A stretch of DNA of 64,000 bases, taken from Halomonas halophila (lineage in GTDB: Bacteria; Pseudomonadota; Gammaproteobacteria; Pseudomonadales; Halomonadaceae). Within the stretch, counting starts at the first letter, position 1; every line of letters begins with the position of its first letter. The stretch covers positions 2,542,001 to 2,606,000 of the forward strand of contig NZ_CP129121.1 of assembly GCF_030406665.1 (NCBI RefSeq), written 5' to 3'. Made by a program: the position numbers and the translations under genes. Below, piece after piece: positions 56,047 to 64,000 of the stretch. The notes under the pieces are model-generated. The model saw nothing but the letters and a program-made list of their open reading frames with translations, was not told where the DNA came from and searched no databases.

Positions 56047-56553
56047 TCATGATGAGATGTCGAGCCGGCGGCGATGCGCCTCCTTGACCTTGGGCAGGGT
56101 CAGCTCCAGCACCCCGTCGCGGAAGCTCGCCCCGGCCTTGTCGGCGTCGATGTCGCAGGGCAGTTCCACGGTGCGCAGCACGCTGCCGCGGGAGATCTCG
56201 CAGCGATAGTACTCACCCTCCTCCTTCGTGCCGCTCTCCTTGCGGCTCTCGCCCTTGATGGTGACCGTGCGGTCGGTCACCGAGACGTCGAGATCCTCGC
56301 GAGCGAACCCGGGAACCTCGGCGCGCACCACCACCTCGGCGTCCTTGTCGAGGATATCGACCCGCGGCATCCGCGGCTCCAGACGATCCCAGCGCAGCGG
56401 ATGCATCCAGTCCCGCGCCAGCAGGCCATCGAACAGGCGATCCAGCTCGCGGAACGGGCTGGCGGGACGCGACTCGGGGACCCGGGCTTCCGGCTCATCG
56501 GCCCCGGTGGCCGTGCGGGAGGAAGCGGCTTGTTGAAATGTCTTGTCGGCCAT
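56047..56553 (-). CDS. Hsp20/alpha-crystallin small heat-shock protein
   Basis: A 168-residue holdase chaperone. A low-complexity N-terminus precedes the alpha-crystallin domain (about residues 70-165; VVVRAEVPGFAREDLDVSVT and FRDGVLELTLPKVKEAHRRR). Binds unfolding proteins in the cytosol until refolded. The ATG at 56553 has GAGG upstream. I see no certain sigma-32 promoter, but short repeats lie upstream (56615-56661). Confidence 0.9.
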   Translation of the reverse strand: MADKTFQQAASSRTATGADEPEARVPESRPASPFRELDRLFDGLLARDWMHPLRWDRLEPRMPRVDILDKDAEVVVRAEVPGFAREDLDVSVTDRTVTIKGESRKESGTKEEGEYYRCEISRGSVLRTVELPCDIDADKAGASFRDGVLELTLPKVKEAHRRRLDISS

Positions 56554-56614
56554 GATGTGGCACCTCGATACCGTCGATACGCAGAAGAATGCGCGGCGAG
56601 GCCTTGGCAGCCAT

Positions 56615-56661
56615 CCTCGATCCCTCAGCTGCCCTCGATCCCTCCATGCGCTCGATCCATC
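56615..56661. repeat. short direct repeats upstream of hsp20
   Basis: CCTCGATCCCTC at 56615-56626 and 56633-56644, with a partial third copy at 56650-56661 (GCTCGATCCATC). Spacing 18 and 17 bp. The gap 56554-56835 contains no gene; it lies between two divergent genes and must hold their promoters. Confidence 0.5.
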
Positions 56662-56835
56662 GCCCGCCGTCCTCGCCGGCAGGGAGACGACCGCGCTTGC
56701 CGGTCGCATCATCAAGCGTAGGCGAGCGATCACTCACCACGATGACGCCGATCAACGTTTGTGTCGGTTCCTGTCCCGCAACCGCGGGCGTGGCGGCTAG
56801 CCTTAGGGGAAAGGGCCAACGACGGGAGACGCGGC

Positions 56836-57774
56836 ATGGTGCTGGAACACGAACTCGGCCGGCATCGCCTGTTCAACGGACTGCAGACGGTGCTGATCCT
56901 GGGCGGCCTGACGCTGACGCTGTCCCTGCCCGGCTACCTGCTGGCGGGACCGGGCGGCGTGCTGATGAGCCTCTCGGCGGTGATCGTGACGGCCGTGATG
57001 ATGAGCTGGATGCCGGCCCGGATGATCCTGGCTCGGGCCGGCGCCGAGCGGCTGCCGCCGTCCCGGGCGCCGGAGGTGCATGCGCTGCTCCGGCATCTCT
57101 ACGCCGGCGCCGGCCTGACGATCGCGCCGCAGCTCTACTATGCGCCCTCGGCGGAGATCAACGCCTTCGCCGTGGGCGGCCCCCACGACGGCGGCATCGC
57201 GGTCACCGACGGCCTGCTGCGCTTGTTGACGCGGCGGGAGCTGGGCGGGGTGCTGGCCCATGAAGTGAGCCATCTGCGGCGCGGCGACACCCGGGTGATG
57301 TCGATCGCCACGGCCATGACCCGCATGACGCTGTGGCTGACCACGGCCGTGCAGCTGGCGATCCTGATCAGCCTGCCGATGATGCTGTCCGGCGAGGGCT
57401 CCCTGCCCTGGCTCACCCTGCTGACGATCGCCGTGGCGCCGACGCTCAGCGTGCTGCTATCACTGGCGCTGTCGCGCAATCGCGAATACACCGCCGACAT
57501 GGAGGCCGTGGCGCTCACCGGCGATCCGGCGGGTCTCGCCTCGGCGCTGGTGGTGCTGGAGCGTCAGCGCAGCGGCTGGCTGGCAAGCCTGTTCGGGCGT
57601 CGCCCGCCGCTGGAGATCGCCTGGCTGCGCACTCATCCGTCCACCGCGGCACGCATCCACCGGCTGGCCGAGATCGACGACGCGCCACATGCCCCGTTCG
57701 GCGATACCGACGAGGTCATGCCGCTTCGGCGCCCGATCCCAACCCGACGTCGCAGCGGGCACCGCTGGCGCTGA
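56836..57774 (+). CDS. M48-family (HtpX-like) membrane metalloprotease
   Basis: A 312-residue zinc metalloprotease. Two membrane helices (residues 17-62) and two more (about 160-215) flank the catalytic motif HEVSH in LGGVLAHEVSHLRRGDTRVM (zinc histidines and catalytic glutamate); the third ligand is in NREYTADMEAV. Like HtpX it probably degrades damaged inner-membrane proteins, though it diverges from E. coli HtpX. Divergent from hsp20, suggesting joint stress response; inference. Confidence 0.88.
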   Translation: MVLEHELGRHRLFNGLQTVLILGGLTLTLSLPGYLLAGPGGVLMSLSAVIVTAVMMSWMPARMILARAGAERLPPSRAPEVHALLRHLYAGAGLTIAPQLYYAPSAEINAFAVGGPHDGGIAVTDGLLRLLTRRELGGVLAHEVSHLRRGDTRVMSIATAMTRMTLWLTTAVQLAILISLPMMLSGEGSLPWLTLLTIAVAPTLSVLLSLALSRNREYTADMEAVALTGDPAGLASALVVLERQRSGWLASLFGRRPPLEIAWLRTHPSTAARIHRLAEIDDAPHAPFGDTDEVMPLRRPIPTRRRSGHRWR

Positions 57775-57791
57775 GGAAAGCCGCCGGCGGC

Positions 57792-58076
57792 TCAGTCCCG
57801 GCGACCTTCCCGCTCCAGGTCTTCCACGTCACCCATGGACGCCAGCTTGACGTCGCGCACGGTGCGGATGGTGGGCTTGAAGGCGAACAGCGCCGAGCCG
57901 ACGATGAAGAACCAGGTCGCCAGCGTCTGCTGGCTCTCGTAGAGGAACAGCACCGAGCCAACCAGGAAGGCAGCCGCGGCGCCGAAGTCGACGAAGGTGT
58001 AGATCAGCTCCCAGAGGGCGTAGAGCCGGCGGGTGCGCGGGTTTTCCTCGCGCCGGTCGCGATCGAATAGCGCCAT
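57792..58076 (-). CDS. YrhK-like small membrane protein
   Basis: A 94-residue protein with two membrane segments (FVDFGAAAAFLVGSVLFLY and LATWFFIVGSALFAFKPTIR) preceded by NPRTRRLYALWELIYT, the pattern of the YrhK domain. Function unknown. AAGGAG stands six bases before the ATG at 58076 and touches the one at 58082, so the later start is preferred. It follows the ZipA-like gene by 29 bp and is probably cotranscribed with it. Confidence 0.75.
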   Translation of the reverse strand: MALFDRDRREENPRTRRLYALWELIYTFVDFGAAAAFLVGSVLFLYESQQTLATWFFIVGSALFAFKPTIRTVRDVKLASMGDVEDLEREGRRD

Positions 58077-58105
58077 GCGCATCTCCTTGGACGATGGGGA
58101 AGGTC

Positions 58106-58732
58106 TCAGGGAGCGGCGCGTCGCAGCTGTTCGAACTCCTCGTCGCCGACTTCCTGACGCTCGGCATCGAGGATCCTGCCGCCCAGCGCGGCCACCGAGC
58201 GGGTGAAGTCGATCAGCGCATCGGGACTGTGGGCGACCCGCCGCTTGTTGCGAAAATGCACCAGGATGGAGATGCCGTCGACCACCGGATGCTCACCGTC
58301 CTCGTGAAGCGGCGGCAGCGCGCCGGGCGGCGTGCTGTTGGCGATCACCATGCGATAGCCGGTGCGCGGCGGATGGACGTTGTAGACCCGCTGCTTCGGA
58401 TCGTAGGCCGCCCCGACCTCCTCCAGCTTGCGCCGGAGACGCCGATTGGTATCGAGCCCCGGCCAGTCGAGCACCACGAACAGGCACTGGCGCACCTCAG
58501 CGCCCTTGGCGACGCGAAAGCGCTCGGCCACCTGCTCGGGCTCGGGGAGCGTCGGGCCACTGGACGCCGAAGCGGGTTCAGGCGGCGACTCGGGCTTGGC
58601 CGCCGGCGCGGGCGTCGGCTCGCCGGATGTCTCGACGCGGTCTCGGCGCAGATACCAGAAGACCCCCAGGGCCGAGACGCCCATGGCCAGTGCCACCACG
58701 GCCATCAGCATGGCACCGCTCATCATGTCCAT
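58106..58732 (-). CDS. ZipA-like membrane-anchored protein
   Basis: A 208-residue protein with one N-terminal membrane helix (SGAMLMAVVALAMGVSALGV), a proline/alanine-rich linker (residues 40-65) and a C-terminal globular domain. TPPGALPPLHEDGEHPVVDG, GISILVHFRNKRRVAHSPDA and FTRSVAALGGRILDAERQEV recall the ZipA C-terminal FtsZ-binding domain in order and spacing. ZipA tethers FtsZ to the membrane; this is shorter than true ZipA (about 330 residues), so it may be a diverged paralogue. The likeness is by eye and could be superficial. Confidence 0.5.
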   Translation of the reverse strand: MDMMSGAMLMAVVALAMGVSALGVFWYLRRDRVETSGEPTPAPAAKPESPPEPASASSGPTLPEPEQVAERFRVAKGAEVRQCLFVVLDWPGLDTNRRLRRKLEEVGAAYDPKQRVYNVHPPRTGYRMVIANSTPPGALPPLHEDGEHPVVDGISILVHFRNKRRVAHSPDALIDFTRSVAALGGRILDAERQEVGDEEFEQLRRAAP

Positions 58733-58940
58733 CGCCCTCTATCCCCATCGAACCGTCATTTCCCTGAAAGAAACATGCCCACGGCCTCGGCACAATGCTT
58801 CCATGCCGGAAGCATCCCCCGGAAATCACGGCATTTTTCGGCTTTGTCAGCAAGGCTTCGTAACGTACTGCTTTGCCAGGAAAAGTTGGCGTCACCCCGA
58901 CACCTGCGCCGCACGCTGATCGAGTCCCGCCCTCTCGTCG

Positions 58941-58974
58941 GGGCGCCGCCAGCTCATCAAGGGCGCCGCCAGCT
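58941..58974. repeat. 20-bp-period duplication at the end of the PRPP synthetase-like gene
   Basis: GGGCGCCGCCAGCT is repeated exactly at 58941-58954 and 58961-58974. The second copy overlaps the stop codon (58973-58975, minus strand). The rest of the gap 58733-58972 holds nothing I can identify. Confidence 0.8.
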
Positions 58975-59890
58975 AGTACAGAGAACCCAGCACGTTCGCC
59001 AGCGCCGGCGCCAGCAGCGGCGCCATGGGAATGGCGTTGCTGACATGGACGATGCAGTCGGTGCTCCACACCTCCCCCACGCCGGCGGCCTCGATCACCG
59101 CCAGGGCATCGTCGGCGAACAGCGCATGGGTCACCGCCAGGTCCACCGACGCCGCGCCGGCGGCCAGCAGCGCCTCGGCGGCCCGGGCCACGGTGTGGCC
59201 GGTGCTGGCCACGTCGTCCATCAGCACCGTTCGACGGCCGCGCAGCGCGATATCGGGCAGCGCGATCACCACCTCGCGGTCGCCGCGGCGGGTCTTGTGA
59301 CAGACGCCGAAGGCGAAGCCCGTGGCGCTGGCGGCCTGCTGCACCCACTGGCGCGACTCGGCATCGGGGCCGATCAGCAGCGCCTCGTCGCGCTGCGCGG
59401 CGATCAGCTCGCCGAGGCGGACGGCGCCTGACAGTGCGACGGCATGCTCGAGCGGGATCGCCTGGTCGAGGCGGTCGATACGATGCAGATGCGGGTCGAC
59501 GGTGATCACGGCGTCGAACAGCTCGGCCAGGAAGGCGCCGACCAGCGCCTGGCTGACGATCTCGCCGGGATGAAAGGCGATGTCCTGGCGCATGTAGGCC
59601 AGATAGGGCGCCACCAGCACCAGATGCCGTACGCCCTGACGACGGGCATGGCGGGCGATCAGCAGCAGCTCGACCAGCTTGTCGTTGGGCCGGTCGAGGC
59701 TGCGGTAGATCACCAGGGTCTCCGGCATCGGCTCGGGGGAAGCGGCGGTGCCGGCGAAGGGCAGCGTCAGGCGCAGCTCCTGATCGGGAAAGCGGTGCTC
59801 CGCCACGGCCCGGGCCTCGAGTCCGGCAGCCTCGGCCAGCCGCCGGGCCGGGCCGGCCTCGTCGTTGACGTAGAGCAGCATGATGCTCAT
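58973..59890 (-). CDS. ribose-phosphate pyrophosphokinase-like protein (archaeal type)
   Basis: A 305-residue PRPP synthetase homologue. RFPDQELRLTLP, PYLAYMRQDIAFHPGEIVSQ, TVDPHLHRIDRL and VLMDDVASTGHTVARAAEAL (the PRPP-binding loop) are in the right order and closest to archaeal-type enzymes; CHKTRRGDREV carries the catalytic-loop basic residues. It would make PRPP from ribose 5-phosphate and ATP, or act on a related sugar phosphate. It starts 19 bp after the NMP phosphorylase-like gene, implying linked metabolism. Start at ATG 59890, after that gene's stop. Confidence 0.82.
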   Translation of the reverse strand: MSIMLLYVNDEAGPARRLAEAAGLEARAVAEHRFPDQELRLTLPFAGTAASPEPMPETLVIYRSLDRPNDKLVELLLIARHARRQGVRHLVLVAPYLAYMRQDIAFHPGEIVSQALVGAFLAELFDAVITVDPHLHRIDRLDQAIPLEHAVALSGAVRLGELIAAQRDEALLIGPDAESRQWVQQAASATGFAFGVCHKTRRGDREVVIALPDIALRGRRTVLMDDVASTGHTVARAAEALLAAGAASVDLAVTHALFADDALAVIEAAGVGEVWSTDCIVHVSNAIPMAPLLAPALANVLGSLY

Positions 59891-59909
59891 GGGCTCGCCA
59901 TCCCTCCCG

Positions 59910-61493
59910 TTACCCTTCCACATTGAGCCGCACGATGCCCTCGGGCGAGCCGATGGCGACGCCGCGATCGCGCTCGCAGGCCTGGCGGGCGAAGGTCAGC
60001 TCGTTGGGCGAGGCGGCGTAGACGCGATACAGCGGCTGGCCGGTGTTCACCGTGTCGCCGATGCGCACCGCCAGATCGACGCCGGCCCCGATCGCCCGCG
60101 GCGCCCCGGCGAGCCGGGCGATGCGCGCCAGCTGCAGGTTGTCCAGGGCGGTCACGGCGCCGCCGGTGTGAGCGGTCACTTCCAGGGTATGCGGTGCCAG
60201 CGGCGGATGCTCGGGATCGAAGGCGTGCGCGCCCTGGGCCTGGATGATGGCCCGCATCTTGTCGAGCGCGCGGCCGTCGTCGAGGATGTCGCGCGCCAAC
60301 CCGAAGCCGTCGCCGCCGCGCACGTCGGGGTCGAACTCCAGCATCCGCCCGGCCAGGCGCAGCGCCTTCTGGCGCAGGTCCATGGGCGCTTCGGAATGGT
60401 TGGTGAGCACTCGCATCACGTCCCGAGCCTCCAGGGCGGGGCCGATGCCGCGCCCCACCGGCTGGCTGCCATCGGTGATCACCACGTCCAGCGTCAGGCC
60501 CAGGCGCCGGGCCACGAACTCGAACAGCTTGCGCAGCCGATGGGCCTCGGGCATGGAGCGCACCTTGGCGTGGGGTCCGATGGGCAGGTCGAGCAGCAGA
60601 TGGGTCGAGCCGGCGGCGATCTTCTTGGACAGGATCGAGGCCACCATCTGGCCCGGCGAGTCCACCGACAGCGGTCGCTCCACCGAGATCAGCACGTCAT
60701 CCGCGGGCGACAGCTCGCTGGTGCCGCCCCAGGCCAGGCAACCGCGGTGAGTACGCACCAACTCACCCAGCTCGTCGAAGGGCATGTCGACCCGCGCCAG
60801 CACCTCCATGGTGTCGGCGGTGCCGGAGGGCGAGGTGATCGCCCGGGACGAGGTCTTGGGGCACAGCAGGCCATGGGCGGCGACGATCGGCACCAGCAGC
60901 ATCGAGGTGCGATTGCCGGGCACGCCGCCGATGCAGTGCTTGTCGACCACCGGCTGCTCGTGCCAGTCCAGCCGCCGCCCCACCCGGCTCATGGCGTCGC
61001 TGAGATAGAACACTTCCTCGCGGTCGAGCTCGCCCAGGTCGCAGGCGACCACGAAGGCAGTGAGCTCGATCTTGGAATAGCGCCGTTCGGCGATGTCGCG
61101 GATGATGCCGCGGAAGTCGTCGCGGGTCAGGCGCTCGCCGGCGAGCTTGCGGTGCATGGCGGGAATCGAGGCCGGCGGCTCGGCCTGGCGGATGCTGACC
61201 GGGCAGCCCTCCGCCGCGTCCAGCGAGGCGAAGGCATCCTCGGAGAGGCCGAGCTCGCCGCAGCCGACGATGGCCGCGTCGTCGACCACGTTGAGCGTGG
61301 CCAGGATACGCCGGCCGTCGGCGCGCACCTCCACCTTGGCCAGGGCCTGGAATCCCTCGGCCCGGTAGCGGTCGCACTCGCGGTGCATGTAGGCCACGTT
61401 CTCGCGATAGGTGTCGATGCCGACGCGCTTGAGCGTCAGCGGCGTCAGCGTATCGGCCTGTTCGGCGGGCTCGGTGGCGGGCGATCCATTCAT
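59910..61493 (-). CDS. NMP (AMP) phosphorylase-like member of the thymidine phosphorylase family
   Basis: A 527-residue protein of the pyrimidine nucleoside phosphorylase superfamily. DKHCIGGVPGNRTSMLLVPI and CPKTSSRAITSPSGTADTME are the variants found in archaeal AMP phosphorylases (about 500 residues), not those of DeoA. Those enzymes split nucleoside 5'-monophosphates with phosphate into base and ribose 1,5-bisphosphate. An N-terminal extra domain (residues 1-90) is also like the archaeal form. First gene of a pair with the PRPP synthetase-like gene. Generic annotation would be thymidine phosphorylase; I consider that less likely. Confidence 0.8.
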   Translation of the reverse strand: MNGSPATEPAEQADTLTPLTLKRVGIDTYRENVAYMHRECDRYRAEGFQALAKVEVRADGRRILATLNVVDDAAIVGCGELGLSEDAFASLDAAEGCPVSIRQAEPPASIPAMHRKLAGERLTRDDFRGIIRDIAERRYSKIELTAFVVACDLGELDREEVFYLSDAMSRVGRRLDWHEQPVVDKHCIGGVPGNRTSMLLVPIVAAHGLLCPKTSSRAITSPSGTADTMEVLARVDMPFDELGELVRTHRGCLAWGGTSELSPADDVLISVERPLSVDSPGQMVASILSKKIAAGSTHLLLDLPIGPHAKVRSMPEAHRLRKLFEFVARRLGLTLDVVITDGSQPVGRGIGPALEARDVMRVLTNHSEAPMDLRQKALRLAGRMLEFDPDVRGGDGFGLARDILDDGRALDKMRAIIQAQGAHAFDPEHPPLAPHTLEVTAHTGGAVTALDNLQLARIARLAGAPRAIGAGVDLAVRIGDTVNTGQPLYRVYAASPNELTFARQACERDRGVAIGSPEGIVRLNVEG

Positions 61494-61590
61494 GCCGTCA
61501 TGGCACCCCGGTGATCGGTCCATGACGACAGCCTAGCAGCGCCTGGAAGATGCCTCCCATGACGCCGGACAAGCCGCCGGCACAACGCGG

Positions 61591-61625
61591 CGCGCCCGCC
61601 TCGTTGTGGCAACGGGGCGGGCGCG
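61591..61625. other. long hairpin downstream of mmsA copy 2
   Basis: A 16-bp stem (61591-61606 with 61610-61625) with one G-U pair and loop TGG. No T-run follows on either strand. It lies about 85 bp after the mmsA stop (minus strand) and may act as a transcript 3' end protector or a weak terminator. Confidence 0.6.
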
Positions 61626-61643
61626 ATCGGAGCGAGACAGATC

Positions 61644-61710
61644 GTTTGTCACGCTCGGTTAGAGACGGTCAGTTCGACCCGCTCGGTTGGAGACGGTCAG
61701 TTTGTCACGC

Positions 61711-61716
<6 letters not shown>
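61644..61716. repeat. 28-bp tandem repeat overlapping the mmsA stop codon
   Basis: Two full units (61644-61671 and 61672-61699; identical except about six positions) and a partial third (61700-61716). The partial unit contains the stop codon of mmsA copy 2 (61711-61713), so the array seems to have grown from the gene's 3' end. Confidence 0.85.
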
Positions 61717-63216
<1,500 letters not shown>

Positions 63217-63337
63217 GGGGGCTCTCTTGTTCAGTCACTCGGCGCGCGCTCGGATCGAGCGCGCGCCTTGCTTGATTCGGCGAATAGAAACGGTCGGGTT
63301 CCGCGGCCGGCCCGTCAGGGAGGCAATGTCGTCGCGC

Positions 63338-64000
63338 TTAGACTTCCCGGTCGAGCAGGGCCTCGTCGAACGGATAGCGCGACAGCTTCTCGATGCCGGT
63401 GTCGGTGACCAGCACCTCCTCCTCCAGCTTGACGCCGTCGGCGGCGCCGACCTCGCCGATGTAGCTCTCCACCGAGACGACCATGCCGGGCTCCAGGATG
63501 CCGTCCTTGGAGAAGCGGTCGAAGTCCATATGGTGGGCGACCAGCGGCGTCTCGCCGTGCATGCCCACGCCGTGGATGATCGAGGGATAGCGGCGGTCGA
63601 GGAAGCGCTCGGGAATCTTCCACGCCTGCTCGGCGATCTCGCGGTAGCTCATGCCCGGCTTGAGGATGCCCATGTTGTGGTGCACCTGGTCGTAGGCCAT
63701 GCGGTAGAGGCTCTTCTGGTAGGCGCTCGGCTTGCCGGGCCCCACATGGAAGGTACGCGAGAAGTCGGAGTAGTAGCCGTGGCAGCCGATGGTATCGGTG
63801 TCCAGCGCCACCAGCTCGCCGGGGCGGATCACCCGGTCGCTGGCCTCGTTGAACCAGGGGTTGGTGCGCGGCCCGGAGGACAGCAGCCGGGTCTCGATGA
63901 ACTCGCCGCCCTGGCGAATGACGTCGCCGTACATGATGGCGAACAGCTCGTTCTCGGTGACGCCGGGCTTGATGGCGGCCTCGACCTCGGCCACGGCGGC
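63338..64000 (-). CDS. M24-family metallopeptidase (5' end outside window)
   Basis: At least 221 residues of a pita-bread (creatinase/Xaa-Pro peptidase) enzyme; the frame leaves the window on the right, so the N-terminal domain is missing. Metal ligands: Asp residues in ALDTDTIG and YYSDFSRT, His in IIHGVGMHGE, Glu in VESYIGEVG and KLEEEVLV. The LDTD and GEVGAADGVKLE segments are close to the DMSP lyase DddP branch, but the region after HGVG lacks the aspartate I recall as catalytic in DddP. So a peptidase or unknown hydrolase is the safer call. It lies upstream of mmsA copy 2 with about 120 bp between. Confidence 0.82.
   Translation of the reverse strand, partial: AAVAEVEAAIKPGVTENELFAIMYGDVIRQGGEFIETRLLSSGPRTNPWFNEASDRVIRPGELVALDTDTIGCHGYYSDFSRTFHVGPGKPSAYQKSLYRMAYDQVHHNMGILKPGMSYREIAEQAWKIPERFLDRRYPSIIHGVGMHGETPLVAHHMDFDRFSKDGILEPGMVVSVESYIGEVGAADGVKLEEEVLVTDTGIEKLSRYPFDEALLDREV

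Noticed and set aside
59910..61493. Annotation as ordinary DeoA thymidine phosphorylase
   Set aside because: Length above 500 residues and the GGVPGN / TSSRAITSPSGTADTM motifs fit the archaeal NMP phosphorylase branch instead.

Overview
The window is a compact, very GC-rich gammaproteobacterial chromosome segment with no insertion sequence, prophage, CRISPR or rRNA gene. It carries proline import and oxidation (PutA, PutP), a CBS-containing osmoprotectant ABC importer, OmpW porins, a TRAP carboxylate importer, omega-amino-acid catabolism and a YqcC/YeaC/DUF3549 housekeeping background. Together these suggest a halophilic or halotolerant Halomonas-like bacterium (Halomonadaceae). That assignment is inference from gene content, not from a marker gene.

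Layout. 1-5082: end of a radical SAM gene, then a LysR regulator divergent from bauA-mmsA (omega-amino acid to malonate semialdehyde to acetyl-CoA). 5088-11842: a long minus-strand run (Zn alcohol dehydrogenase, DUF2797, YeaC, rhomboid protease, metallophosphatase, NAD kinase, DMT exporter, Pmp3-type membrane protein). 12095-21119: a CBS protein, tRNA-Gly(CCC), an AraC regulator with putA and putP, and two tandem ompW genes, the second behind an FNR/Anr-type box. 21201-24300: small enzymes and a polar amino-acid (cystine-type) ABC importer. 24624-27583: DUF3549, RimB, RimK and a four-helix protein whose 3' end is antisense to a SanA-like gene. 28272-34323: a complete suf operon (Rrf2 regulator, sufB, C, D, S, T) whose promoter carries an IscR type-1-like box.

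34716-40543: osmoprotectant ABC operon, then an MmgE/PrpD protein and a nitrilase-type hydrolase. 40643-45179: gluconokinase facing a TRAP operon (gntR-dctP-dctQ-dctM) with coupled starts. 45368-47763: NDUFA9-like protein, YjdM, YjfB, an ABM monooxygenase and a yeast-type cytosine deaminase. 48062-49675: an arylsulfatase interrupted by one in-frame TAA, then an eight-haem cytochrome with HEAT-like and TPR regions. 52290-58732: assorted redox and envelope genes (FMN reductase, DUF2798, LysR, DCC-type protein, O-methyltransferase, exported RimB-like protease, Hsp20, M48 protease, YrhK, ZipA-like protein). 58973-61493: an archaeal-type NMP phosphorylase paired with a PRPP-synthetase-like gene. 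61711-64000: a second mmsA and a truncated M24 peptidase.

The most interesting targets are the NMP phosphorylase/PRPP synthetase pair, the ochre-interrupted sulfatase, the ZipA-like paralogue, the Fcy1-type cytosine deaminase with its coupled ABM protein, the suf autoregulatory box, and short tandem duplications that overlap the stop codons of two nearby genes.
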